A stretch of DNA of 64,000 nt, from assembly GCA_023667285.1 (NCBI GenBank), contig JAMPAK010000002.1, positions 1 through 64,000 on the forward strand. The letters are read 5' to 3'. The translations under genes were made by a program, and so were the position numbers. The notes beneath the pieces are model-generated. The model did no database searches. It saw only the letters and a program-made list of their open reading frames with translations, and was not told the origin of the DNA. Of the stretch, positions 16,325 through 25,470 are shown piece after piece. Positions within the stretch are counted from its first letter, which is position 1, and each line of letters opens with the position of its first letter. The DNA is from Muribaculaceae bacterium. GTDB taxonomy: Bacteria > Bacteroidota > Bacteroidia > Bacteroidales > Muribaculaceae.

Positions 16325-17620
16325 ATGTCTAAAGAAAGAATAGTTGTGCTCGGTGGAGGTTTCGCCGGGCTTAACTTTATAAAGAAAATCGATTCCTCAC
16401 GCTATGAGATTGTTCTTGTCGACCGCAACAATTTCCATGGCTTTCCTCCTTTGCTCTATCAGGTGGCATCCTCAGGACTCGACCCGACAGATATCTCATT
16501 CCCGTTCAGGCGCGAGATGCGCCATTCGACCGACGACGGCTCACGGTTTCATCTCGGATGCGTGAAGAGTGTGGATGTGTCACGCAAGGTCGTCAGCACA
16601 GACACCGGCGACATCAGTTATGACAAACTTGTAGTGTCGCTAGGGAGCACAAACAATTTCTTCTCCTCACCTGAACTGATAGATGAGGTCTATACCCTCA
16701 AGTCAATGGACGAGGCCATCCGTCTGCGCAATGAGATTCTCTACAGGTGTGAGATGGCAGCTACGGAGAAAGACCGGGAGCGACAACGGCAAATGTTGAG
16801 TTTCGCTGTCATTGGCGGAGGCCCGGCCGGAGTGGAGATTGCAGGTGCTATAGGTGAGGTGAAGCGCTATGTCATCCCCAAGGAGTTCCCAGAGATTAAT
16901 CCTGAGGATATGACCATACATCTCTTTGAGGGAGCAGACCGTCTGCTCAGGGCTATGAGTGAGAAATCCTCAGACACCGCTTTGCGCGATCTCACTCATC
17001 TCATGGTCGAGGTGCGCCTTGGAAGAACCATGAAGAGTTACAAAGGCAATATCATAACTCTCGACGATGGACAAGAGCTCCCTGTGGGAATGGTGATATG
17101 GACAGCAGGTGTCAAAGGTGTTCCTTTTGAGATAACCGGAGTGGCCGAGGGTGTCTCACTCCGAGGTCCCGGCGGCCGGCTCTCGACTGATGAATGTTGT
17201 CGTGTCAAAGGGTGTGAGGATGTGTTTGCCATCGGCGACATCGGATATTTTTCCAGCGAAAAATATCCACGCGGACTCCCTCAACTAGCTCAGGTGGCCA
17301 TCCAGCAGGGTCGCTATCTGGCCGATCGTCTCAACACCGGGTGCGACAACGGACCGTTCAAGTATCATGACAAAGGCTCTATGGCCACAATTGGCCGCAA
17401 TCGTGCCGTAGCTGAACTCGGTGGCGGAACTGTGCTGAGAGGGTGGCTCGCGTGGATGGCATGGATGTTCATACATCTTATCTCACTGCTTGGTATGCGC
17501 AACAAGCTAAATGTGCTTACCAACTGGGTATGGGCATATTTCACCCACAACACCGCACTGCGTCTGCTGCTCAAAGGGTCACCCTATCCGCGCCGTGGCG
17601 ACATGAATGACCGGGGATAA
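16325..17620 (+). CDS. ndh: type II NADH:quinone oxidoreductase
   Basis: A 431-residue flavoprotein with the FAD-binding motif VVLGGGFAGLNFIKKI at the N-terminus and the NADH-binding motif FAVIGGGPAGVEIAGAI in the middle. The conserved DVFAIGDIGYF segment closes the FAD site. The C-terminal part (WLAWMAWMFIHLISLLGM) is hydrophobic and amphipathic and should anchor the enzyme to the inner membrane. It moves electrons from NADH to quinone without pumping ions. It appears to stand alone between ftsE and argS. Confidence 0.92.
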   Translation: MSKERIVVLGGGFAGLNFIKKIDSSRYEIVLVDRNNFHGFPPLLYQVASSGLDPTDISFPFRREMRHSTDDGSRFHLGCVKSVDVSRKVVSTDTGDISYDKLVVSLGSTNNFFSSPELIDEVYTLKSMDEAIRLRNEILYRCEMAATEKDRERQRQMLSFAVIGGGPAGVEIAGAIGEVKRYVIPKEFPEINPEDMTIHLFEGADRLLRAMSEKSSDTALRDLTHLMVEVRLGRTMKSYKGNIITLDDGQELPVGMVIWTAGVKGVPFEITGVAEGVSLRGPGGRLSTDECCRVKGCEDVFAIGDIGYFSSEKYPRGLPQLAQVAIQQGRYLADRLNTGCDNGPFKYHDKGSMATIGRNRAVAELGGGTVLRGWLAWMAWMFIHLISLLGMRNKLNVLTNWVWAYFTHNTALRLLLKGSPYPRRGDMNDRG

Positions 17621-17698
17621 ATCCACATAATTTACCCAACAATGACGCTAAATCACGCTAAATCACACTCAGATGATAGCCCATTCGACATTTTTTTG

Positions 17699-17706
17699 TA
17701 ACTTTG
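17699..17706 (+). promoter_or_regulatory. argS promoter -7 box
   Basis: TAACTTTG followed by CA, 34 nt before the argS ATG. Just upstream ACGCTAAATC occurs twice in tandem (17645-17664). Confidence 0.7.
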
Positions 17707-17740
17707 CAAGATATAGCAGAAATCAATCATCAATAGAGAA

Positions 17741-19528
17741 ATGTCGATAGATAGCATTATCGCTCAGGCCGTGTCTCGCGCCGTCAAAGAACTCTACGGC
17801 GTAGAGACGACTCCTGAGTCAATCGTACCCCAGGACACCCCCAAAGAGTTTGAGGGCAATCTTACCGTCGTGGTCTTTCCGTGGGTCAAAGCCGCTCGAA
17901 AAGCGCCTGAGACTGTAGCCACAGCCATTGGTGAATGGCTTGTTGCAAATGAGCCTGCCATTGAGAAATTCAATGCAGTCAAAGGATTCCTCAACCTCAC
18001 CGTATCCCCCCGTTTCTGGAACGGTGTCCTCTCTCATATATCCTCCACACCCGACTATGGTTTGACACCTGCAGGGGCAGACTCCCCACTGATAATGGTG
18101 GAGTACTCGTCGCCCAATACCAACAAACCCCTTCATCTCGGGCATGTCAGAAACAATCTTCTGGGATTCTCCCTCTCTGAGATTCTGAAAGCCTGTGGCA
18201 ACCGTGTGATAAAGACAAATATCGTCAACGACCGCGGCATCCACATCTGCAAGTCAATGCTGGCATGGCAGAAGTGGGGCAACGGTGCCACTCCTGAGTT
18301 GACAGGCAAGAAGGGCGACCATCTCATAGGCGACTTCTATGTACTCTTTGACAAACACTTCAAGGAAGAGGTTAAGGAGTTGATGGCCAAAGGCATGACA
18401 GAGGAGGAGGCTAAGGCCGCATCCCCTCTCATGAAAGAGGCCCGCGAGATGCTCGTGAAGTGGGAAGCCAAAGATCCTGAAGTCCGCGGACTCTGGGAGA
18501 TGATGAACAAGTGGGTTTATGACGGCTTTGACGTCACATACAAGAGGATGGGTGTCTATTTCGACAAGATTTACTATGAGAGCGACACTTATCTCGAAGG
18601 CAAGGAGAAGGTGCTTGAGGGACTGGCTGCCGGCAAGATGTACCGCAAAGAGGACGGTTCTGTCTGGGCTGACCTCACCGATGAGGGTCTTGACCATAAG
18701 CTCCTGCTGCGCAGTGACGGCACCTCGGTCTATATGACCCAGGATATAGGCACCGCCAAGCTTCGTTTCCGCGACTATCCCATCGACAAGATGATATATG
18801 TTGTGGGAAATGAGCAGAACTATCACTTCCAAGTGCTCTCAATACTCCTTGACCGCCTCGGATTCAGTTGGGGCAAAGGCCTTGTCCATTTCTCATATGG
18901 CATGGTCGAGCTCCCTGAAGGCAAGATGAAGTCGCGTGAGGGAACTGTAGTGGATGCCGATGATCTCATGGACGATATGGTCTCAACGGCGCGTACAGTG
19001 TCAGAGGAACTGGGCAAACTCGACGGTCTTACACCAGGCGAGATAGAAGATATCTCAGAAATGGTGGGTCTTGGAGCGCTCAAATACTTCCTCTTGAAGG
19101 TTGATCCCCGCAAGAACATCACCTTCAACCCCAAAGAGAGCATCGACTTCAACGGTAACACCGGACCGTTCATCCAATACACCTATGCCCGTATCCGCTC
19201 TGTCCTCCGCAAGGCTGAGGCTGAGAAACTCCCTGAGGCTCCCTATGACAATGTTATCCCCGGCGAACGTGAGATCACTCTGATACAGGCGCTTTCAGAC
19301 TTCCCCAACGTGGTTCAGGCTGCCGGACGCACTTACTCGCCCGCCGAGATAGCAAAATACATCTACGACCTTGTAAAGACATACAACCAGTTCTATCACG
19401 ATTGCTCCATCCTCAAGGAAGAGGATGTGGCAGTGCGCACAATGCGTCTTGAACTGAGCCGACAGACCGCCCGTGTCATTAAGACCGGAATGTCGCTGCT
19501 TGGAATCAACGTTCCTGAACGTATGTGA
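17741..19528 (+). CDS. argS: arginyl-tRNA synthetase
   Basis: A 595-residue class I aminoacyl-tRNA synthetase. The HIGH-type motif is HLGHVRNN in SSPNTNKPLHLGHVRNN, and the KMSKS-type loop is MKSREGTVV. The additional N-terminal domain (residues about 1-110) and the C-terminal DALR anticodon-binding helix bundle are both present. Length is normal. It charges tRNA-Arg. It is transcribed from its own strong -7 box. Confidence 0.98.
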   Translation: MSIDSIIAQAVSRAVKELYGVETTPESIVPQDTPKEFEGNLTVVVFPWVKAARKAPETVATAIGEWLVANEPAIEKFNAVKGFLNLTVSPRFWNGVLSHISSTPDYGLTPAGADSPLIMVEYSSPNTNKPLHLGHVRNNLLGFSLSEILKACGNRVIKTNIVNDRGIHICKSMLAWQKWGNGATPELTGKKGDHLIGDFYVLFDKHFKEEVKELMAKGMTEEEAKAASPLMKEAREMLVKWEAKDPEVRGLWEMMNKWVYDGFDVTYKRMGVYFDKIYYESDTYLEGKEKVLEGLAAGKMYRKEDGSVWADLTDEGLDHKLLLRSDGTSVYMTQDIGTAKLRFRDYPIDKMIYVVGNEQNYHFQVLSILLDRLGFSWGKGLVHFSYGMVELPEGKMKSREGTVVDADDLMDDMVSTARTVSEELGKLDGLTPGEIEDISEMVGLGALKYFLLKVDPRKNITFNPKESIDFNGNTGPFIQYTYARIRSVLRKAEAEKLPEAPYDNVIPGEREITLIQALSDFPNVVQAAGRTYSPAEIAKYIYDLVKTYNQFYHDCSILKEEDVAVRTMRLELSRQTARVIKTGMSLLGINVPERM

Positions 19529-19590
19529 TCAGATTAAACTTTATGTTCTTTAGAATGTCTAAATAAAAACAACACTTTTACTGAAAAACA

Positions 19591-20322
19591 ATGTACGAAC
19601 CAAGCAAAACTCCACCCCCCTACTACGGGACATCAAATAGCGGCAACCAAGCCGGACAGATAGCGAAGACCACCTCATCTGTGATGAGGCTCGTATATCT
19701 CAAGATGACACTGGGGCTTCTTGTGACAGCCTTCATCTCTCTCTTCTGCTCAACATCCGTCTCTTACATGCAGTTCATGGCATCCAATTCATGGTTCTAC
19801 TGGGGACTGTTTATCGCAGAGATTGTGATTGTTGTGATGCTCTCTGCCCGCATCACCAAGATGAGTTCGCTGACAGCGACGCTGCTCTTCTATGTCTTTG
19901 CCGCAGTCAACGGAATGGCTCTGGCGCCAATATTCCTTGTCTACACCGCCACCTCCATAGCCAAGACCTTCTTCATCTGTGCCGGGACATTCGGTGCAAT
20001 GAGCGTATATGGCTATTTCACCACACAGGATCTCACTAAATGGGGCAACTTCCTGTTCTATGCACTCATAGGACTCATCATCGCTTCATTGGTAAACATC
20101 TTCACCCACTCATCGACCCTCGACTGGATCATCTCGATAGCAGGTGTGTTGATTTTCGTGGGCCTGACTGCATGGGACACTCAGAAGATCAAACAGATGG
20201 CACAGTATGCACCCTCATCTATGGTAGGACATCTGGCCACAATCGGAGCCCTCTCGCTCTACCTTGACTTCATCAACCTGTTCCTCTATCTTCTCCGTTT
20301 TTTTGGCAACCAAAGAGACTAA
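19591..20322 (+). CDS. Bax inhibitor-1/YccA family membrane protein
   Basis: A 243-residue protein with a short Pro-rich cytoplasmic N-terminus (PSKTPPPYYG) and seven hydrophobic segments. The pattern MRLVYLKMTLGLLVTAFISL at the start and the C-terminal GLTAWDTQKIK segment, which holds the Asp of the BI-1 di-aspartyl pH sensor, match the YbhL/YccA group. These proteins act as pH-dependent ion leak channels or FtsH regulators; the role in this organism is unknown. Confidence 0.92.
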   Translation: MYEPSKTPPPYYGTSNSGNQAGQIAKTTSSVMRLVYLKMTLGLLVTAFISLFCSTSVSYMQFMASNSWFYWGLFIAEIVIVVMLSARITKMSSLTATLLFYVFAAVNGMALAPIFLVYTATSIAKTFFICAGTFGAMSVYGYFTTQDLTKWGNFLFYALIGLIIASLVNIFTHSSTLDWIISIAGVLIFVGLTAWDTQKIKQMAQYAPSSMVGHLATIGALSLYLDFINLFLYLLRFFGNQRD

Positions 20323-20339
20323 CCCTTCTTACCTGAGAT

Positions 20340-21536
<1,197 letters not shown>

Positions 21537-21559
21537 CATTAGATTCACATGACAACAGC

Positions 21560-21600
21560 GGCCTGAGGCTATACTCATCAACAGCCTCAGGCCTTTTTTT
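21560..21600 (+). terminator. terminator after the carboxyspermidine dehydrogenase gene
   Basis: GGCCTGAGGCT (21560-21570) pairs perfectly with AGCCTCAGGCC (21583-21593), followed by seven T. Confidence 0.92.
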
Positions 21601-21622
21601 CTTAACACCTTCGACAAAAACC

Positions 21623-24070
21623 ATGAAAACAGCCTTTATCGCCACTCTCCTCGTGGCATCCTCACTCGCCTCTTCGGCTGAGACTGTCTCCTTCTCCGGC
21701 CGTCACTATGACCTGGGGGAGAACACGCTCCTGCTCACGGATAGGAATTCAACTTCTCCCTATGTGTTCAATGATGCTCTCAAAGCCCTGGAGGCCATAA
21801 CAGCATCTGACGCCAAGTCCATCACTCTTCTCGTCGAGCCTTCTGTATACTGGCTTGATGATCCGGACGACCCTGCCATAAGAAGAAATTCCTCTAACTC
21901 CAACTCCGCACCATTCGCGGTGGAGGTGGCCTGCGATACGCTCAGCATTATCGGTCTTGCTGACAACCCTGAGGATGTAGTCTTCGCCGTGAACCGCGGT
22001 CAGACTCAGGGTGCACTTGGGAATTATACCATGATTCATTTCCTGGGCAAATCGCTGCAGACAGAGAACATGACCTTCGGCAACTACTGCAATGTCGACC
22101 TTGTCTATCCCAAAGACCCGTCAAAGAACCGCGCGAAGCGCCGTGATGCCATAGTCCAGGCGCAACTTGGAATATGTCAGGACACAGACCGCATGTTTGC
22201 AAAAAACTGTCGATTTATCAGCCGCCTGAATCTCTGTCCATTTGTCGGAGCAAGGCGTTCGCTCTATAAAGACTGCTACTTTGAGAGCACCGATGATGCA
22301 TTGTCTGGTTCTGGTGTATATCTCGACTGCAGGTTCACATTTCATAGCGGCAAACCATTTTACTCGACAGCCTCAACGGGAGCCATATTTCTCAACTGTG
22401 ACATCCACTCGCTCACAGACGGGACACAGTATCTAACCAAAATGCCGGGTGCGTTCACCATGATAGATACCCGTTTCACCTCAGACGACCCCAATTTAAA
22501 GTTGCGGTGGACACGCGATGCCTCACCCATCCGCTGCTATCAGAGCAATGTCTCTCTCAATGGACGTAAGGTCACCGTAGACGTGGACAGGCCCGAACTC
22601 TGGAAAGATGTCACCAATCTGCCCATTCTTGATGCGTTCAAGATAACAACAGAGAACGCCATAATCTACAACACCCTTAATCTACTTGCCGGTGACGACG
22701 GATGGGATCCGCTGGGACAAGCCTCCACTATTAAGGAAATAGAAAACAGTACCGGGAGGAAATACACATCGCTCCCCGTCAGCCTAAGGGTGATGACCTC
22801 CTCCGGGAATCTTGATGCACTGGGTGACTCTGTGTTGCTGACAGCCTCCGCACGTCTGTGGGGGGATTATCCTGTTGAGGCTCCTTCAAGCGATATGACT
22901 TGGAATGCACCCTCCACCATTTCGCTCATCAGGGAGGATGGCAAGGTTAAAGGCGTTAGCACCAACAGATTCCCGACACAGAGTGATGCAGTCATATCAG
23001 CATCCTCACCATACGGACTCTCAGGTGCCACTATGCTAAAGATAGCCCCTTATCTTCTTCCGGCGCCAAAATTTGAATCAACCCCGGAGATTAAGAGGAC
23101 TAAGAATTCGCTCGAGGTGGAATATGCCCTCGACAGAAAAGATGAGTTGGACAACAGTTACATCATCTGGTATCGCTCGACTCTTGAAGACCTGTCAGAT
23201 TCAGTGGCAGTCTATCATGGATGCGGAGTTGCTGCGCGTCAATACAACTTGACCAAGGGTGATTCCGGCCACTATCTCTCTGCGTCAGTCTTCCCAAGAT
23301 ACAACGACACAGCCACCGGGACAGGAGCGACTGCATCCATCGGCAAGATAAACAAAGCACCCACATCACCTGAGGCTGCTCTCTACACCTCATTTGCCGA
23401 AATTCCAATCCGCACCAACGAAGCAGGCCGCAAAGGATTCTGGCACTTCGACATCTATAAGCCCGCTGACACATCCCTACACGACTGGAAGGCTCAGGAG
23501 GGAACCGGATGGTATTATGGACATGGCGATGACGCTGCTACCGGGATAGGACTTGTGCAGGCCACAAAGGGAGCACGGCTCTCCTATACACCGGCGCGCG
23601 AGTCGAGCCGCGAGATGCATCTTAGGATTGTAGCCGAGCCTGCCAAAGGACCGGGTCAAGGGTTCGGAAGTGCCACAGGACAATACATGGATATATGTGT
23701 GAAATTCGACCCCGTGACTCTGACCGGCTACGCACTGCGAATCGAGCGCAGGCCTGACTACGACAAGGCCGTCACATTCACCCTTGTCCGCTATGAAGAT
23801 GGGGAAGTCACCCCTGTGAGCGAATCAGTGCCCTCTAGCTGCTACCGCACGCCATGCCACATCAATATCGGTCTCAAGGGGTCGCTTCTGACAGCCTCGG
23901 CCACCACAGATGCCCCCGAAGTGACTGCCGGGAATCCAGAGATTCTTCCTTCGGTCAGTCTGTCCGCCAATGTATTGCCCACTGCAGGGTCATCATTTGC
24001 CGTGCAGCATACAGGCTCTGCAGGCTCCTCAGCCACACTGCTGCGCGACTTGGAAGTGAAATGGAAATGA
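21623..24070 (+). CDS. secreted beta-helix protein, pectinesterase-like
   Basis: An 815-residue exported protein with signal peptide MKTAFIATLLVASSLASSA. Residues about 20-330 show right-handed parallel beta-helix features (NMTFGNYCNVD, KNCRFISRLNLCPF, YKDCYFESTDDALSG, FLNCDIHSL). The layout recalls pectinesterase-fold proteins, but the QDT...VDFxFG...GRxW catalytic set of pectin methylesterases was not found. The second half looks like beta-sandwich modules, the last (about 590-815) resembling a laminin-G/concanavalin-like jelly roll. Likely a periplasmic or surface polysaccharide-handling protein; the substrate is unknown. It stands alone, between two terminator-bounded units. Confidence 0.75.
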   Translation: MKTAFIATLLVASSLASSAETVSFSGRHYDLGENTLLLTDRNSTSPYVFNDALKALEAITASDAKSITLLVEPSVYWLDDPDDPAIRRNSSNSNSAPFAVEVACDTLSIIGLADNPEDVVFAVNRGQTQGALGNYTMIHFLGKSLQTENMTFGNYCNVDLVYPKDPSKNRAKRRDAIVQAQLGICQDTDRMFAKNCRFISRLNLCPFVGARRSLYKDCYFESTDDALSGSGVYLDCRFTFHSGKPFYSTASTGAIFLNCDIHSLTDGTQYLTKMPGAFTMIDTRFTSDDPNLKLRWTRDASPIRCYQSNVSLNGRKVTVDVDRPELWKDVTNLPILDAFKITTENAIIYNTLNLLAGDDGWDPLGQASTIKEIENSTGRKYTSLPVSLRVMTSSGNLDALGDSVLLTASARLWGDYPVEAPSSDMTWNAPSTISLIREDGKVKGVSTNRFPTQSDAVISASSPYGLSGATMLKIAPYLLPAPKFESTPEIKRTKNSLEVEYALDRKDELDNSYIIWYRSTLEDLSDSVAVYHGCGVAARQYNLTKGDSGHYLSASVFPRYNDTATGTGATASIGKINKAPTSPEAALYTSFAEIPIRTNEAGRKGFWHFDIYKPADTSLHDWKAQEGTGWYYGHGDDAATGIGLVQATKGARLSYTPARESSREMHLRIVAEPAKGPGQGFGSATGQYMDICVKFDPVTLTGYALRIERRPDYDKAVTFTLVRYEDGEVTPVSESVPSSCYRTPCHINIGLKGSLLTASATTDAPEVTAGNPEILPSVSLSANVLPTAGSSFAVQHTGSAGSSATLLRDLEVKWK

Positions 24071-24181
24071 GAATTTGACAGAAGATTTTTGCACAAATTA
24101 TTTTTGGATTGAAAAAAAGTTATTACTTTCGCAGCAGATAACACCTATCTACTTACCCCAAAATAAATCACGCAAAAATAT

Positions 24182-24739
24182 ATGGTTTATAATTTTCGTA
24201 TAGTCTCTGATGAAGTTGACAACTTCAAGCGCGAGATTCAGATTGATGCGGACGCCACATTCCTTGATCTCCGCAATGCCATCTGTGACAGCGTGGGCTA
24301 TGACAAGACCCAGTTCAGTTCTTTCTTCATCTGTGATGAGGGCTGGGAACGAGAGCAGGAGATATCTCTTGAGGATATGGGTTCAGACTCCTCAGAAGAT
24401 GTCTATCTCATGGAGGACACTCCCCTCATTGACTTTATTGAAGATGAGGGGCAAAGACTTGTGTGGGTGTTCGACTATATGACAGACCGCTCATTTTTCA
24501 TCGAGATGAAGCGCTCTGTACCTGGCAAGCATCTTATAGAGCCACTGTGCTCTGTGGCCATGGGCGAGGCTCCTGACCAGACAATAGACCTTGATGACTT
24601 CGATGCGAAGATTGACGCCAAGGCTGCAGCGCAGGCTGCCACAACTGATCTTGACGACGATTTCTATGGCTCAACGGAGTTCAATGAGGATGAGTTTGAC
24701 AGTGCCGGTTTTGATGAGATGACTTTCGACGAGCCTTGA
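24182..24739 (+). CDS. plasmid pRiA4b ORF-3-like protein
   Basis: A 185-residue, very acidic protein. Its N-terminal part (YNFRIVSDEVDNFKREIQID, then FLDLRNAICDSVGYD) has the ubiquitin-like fold pattern of the pRiA4b ORF3 family, followed by FFICDEGWEREQEI. The C-terminal 45 residues are almost all Asp, Glu, Ala and Phe. Relatives are common in Bacteroidetes as single chromosomal genes of unknown function. It lies directly ahead of a TerD gene with a terminator between them. Role unknown. Confidence 0.8.
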   Translation: MVYNFRIVSDEVDNFKREIQIDADATFLDLRNAICDSVGYDKTQFSSFFICDEGWEREQEISLEDMGSDSSEDVYLMEDTPLIDFIEDEGQRLVWVFDYMTDRSFFIEMKRSVPGKHLIEPLCSVAMGEAPDQTIDLDDFDAKIDAKAAAQAATTDLDDDFYGSTEFNEDEFDSAGFDEMTFDEP

Positions 24740-24766
24740 AAACAATCAGACATACCTGATTGTTTT
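24739..24766 (+). terminator. terminator after the pRiA4b-like gene
   Basis: AAAACAATCAG (24739-24749) pairs perfectly with CTGATTGTTTT (24756-24766); the T-run is part of the stem. Confidence 0.75.
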
Positions 24767-24792
24767 AAAGGCGTATCTAATAAATTTCCATC

Positions 24793-25455
24793 ATGTCAAG
24801 CAGTCTTGAAAAAGGACAGAAAATAAAACTCGTTAAGGACAACGGCACCCCGCTCACCGAATTTTGTGTGGGGTGCAACTGGGGTGCGGTTGTCAAGAAC
24901 GAAGGCTTCCTTGGTCTCGGGCGAAGAGTCGAGGAGATTGACCTCGACCTGAGTGTTGTCATGTTTGACAAGGATGGCAAAATGATTGACCACATATACT
25001 CGCCGCTCTATCGCCCGGATTTCCTAAGGCGATACAATCTCCCTGTTGGTAAGCATCACTCATTCGACAAAGCGTTCAGCCATAGCGGTGATGACAGAAA
25101 AGGTGCAGAAAACACAGAGAGTATGGACAATGAGGTCATCTCAGTTCGGCTCACGCTTGCTTCGCCTGTCATCAAGAGCGCTTGGTTTTTCCTAAACAAT
25201 TGCGGCAAGGAGGATTTCTCGCAGATACCCCATACCAGACTTCGCATCTTTGAAGGCACACCCTCCGAGGCAGGAAAGGTGTTCTCTACATTTGTGGTGT
25301 CATCCAATCCCACAAACAAGGGGGCCACAGCGCTTGTGATGGGAAAACTCAGCCGTTGTGATGACGGATGGGAATTCACAGCCATCGGAGACGCATACCC
25401 TGACCGAAATATCTGTGAGACAATCGGCAGAATCTCCTCAGATTACGCAAAATAG
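24793..25455 (+). CDS. TerD-family protein
   Basis: A 220-residue protein of the TerD/TerE/CapA family (tellurium-resistance, calcium-binding beta-sandwich). The N-terminal SLEKGQKIKLVKDNGTPLTE and the paired aspartates in EEIDLDLSVVMFDKDGKM are family-typical; those acidic residues bind Ca2+ in structurally studied members. The usual terB, terC and ter kinase genes are absent. It is followed 15 nt later by a calcium-type P-ATPase in the same direction, which supports a link with Ca2+ rather than tellurite. Confidence 0.85.
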   Translation: MSSSLEKGQKIKLVKDNGTPLTEFCVGCNWGAVVKNEGFLGLGRRVEEIDLDLSVVMFDKDGKMIDHIYSPLYRPDFLRRYNLPVGKHHSFDKAFSHSGDDRKGAENTESMDNEVISVRLTLASPVIKSAWFFLNNCGKEDFSQIPHTRLRIFEGTPSEAGKVFSTFVVSSNPTNKGATALVMGKLSRCDDGWEFTAIGDAYPDRNICETIGRISSDYAK

Positions 25456-25470
25456 CATCTCACCCCAAGA

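Noticed and set aside
24793-25455. Tellurite-resistance operon
   Set aside because: Only terD is present; terB, terC, terZ, terA and the phage-resistance type neighbours are absent.
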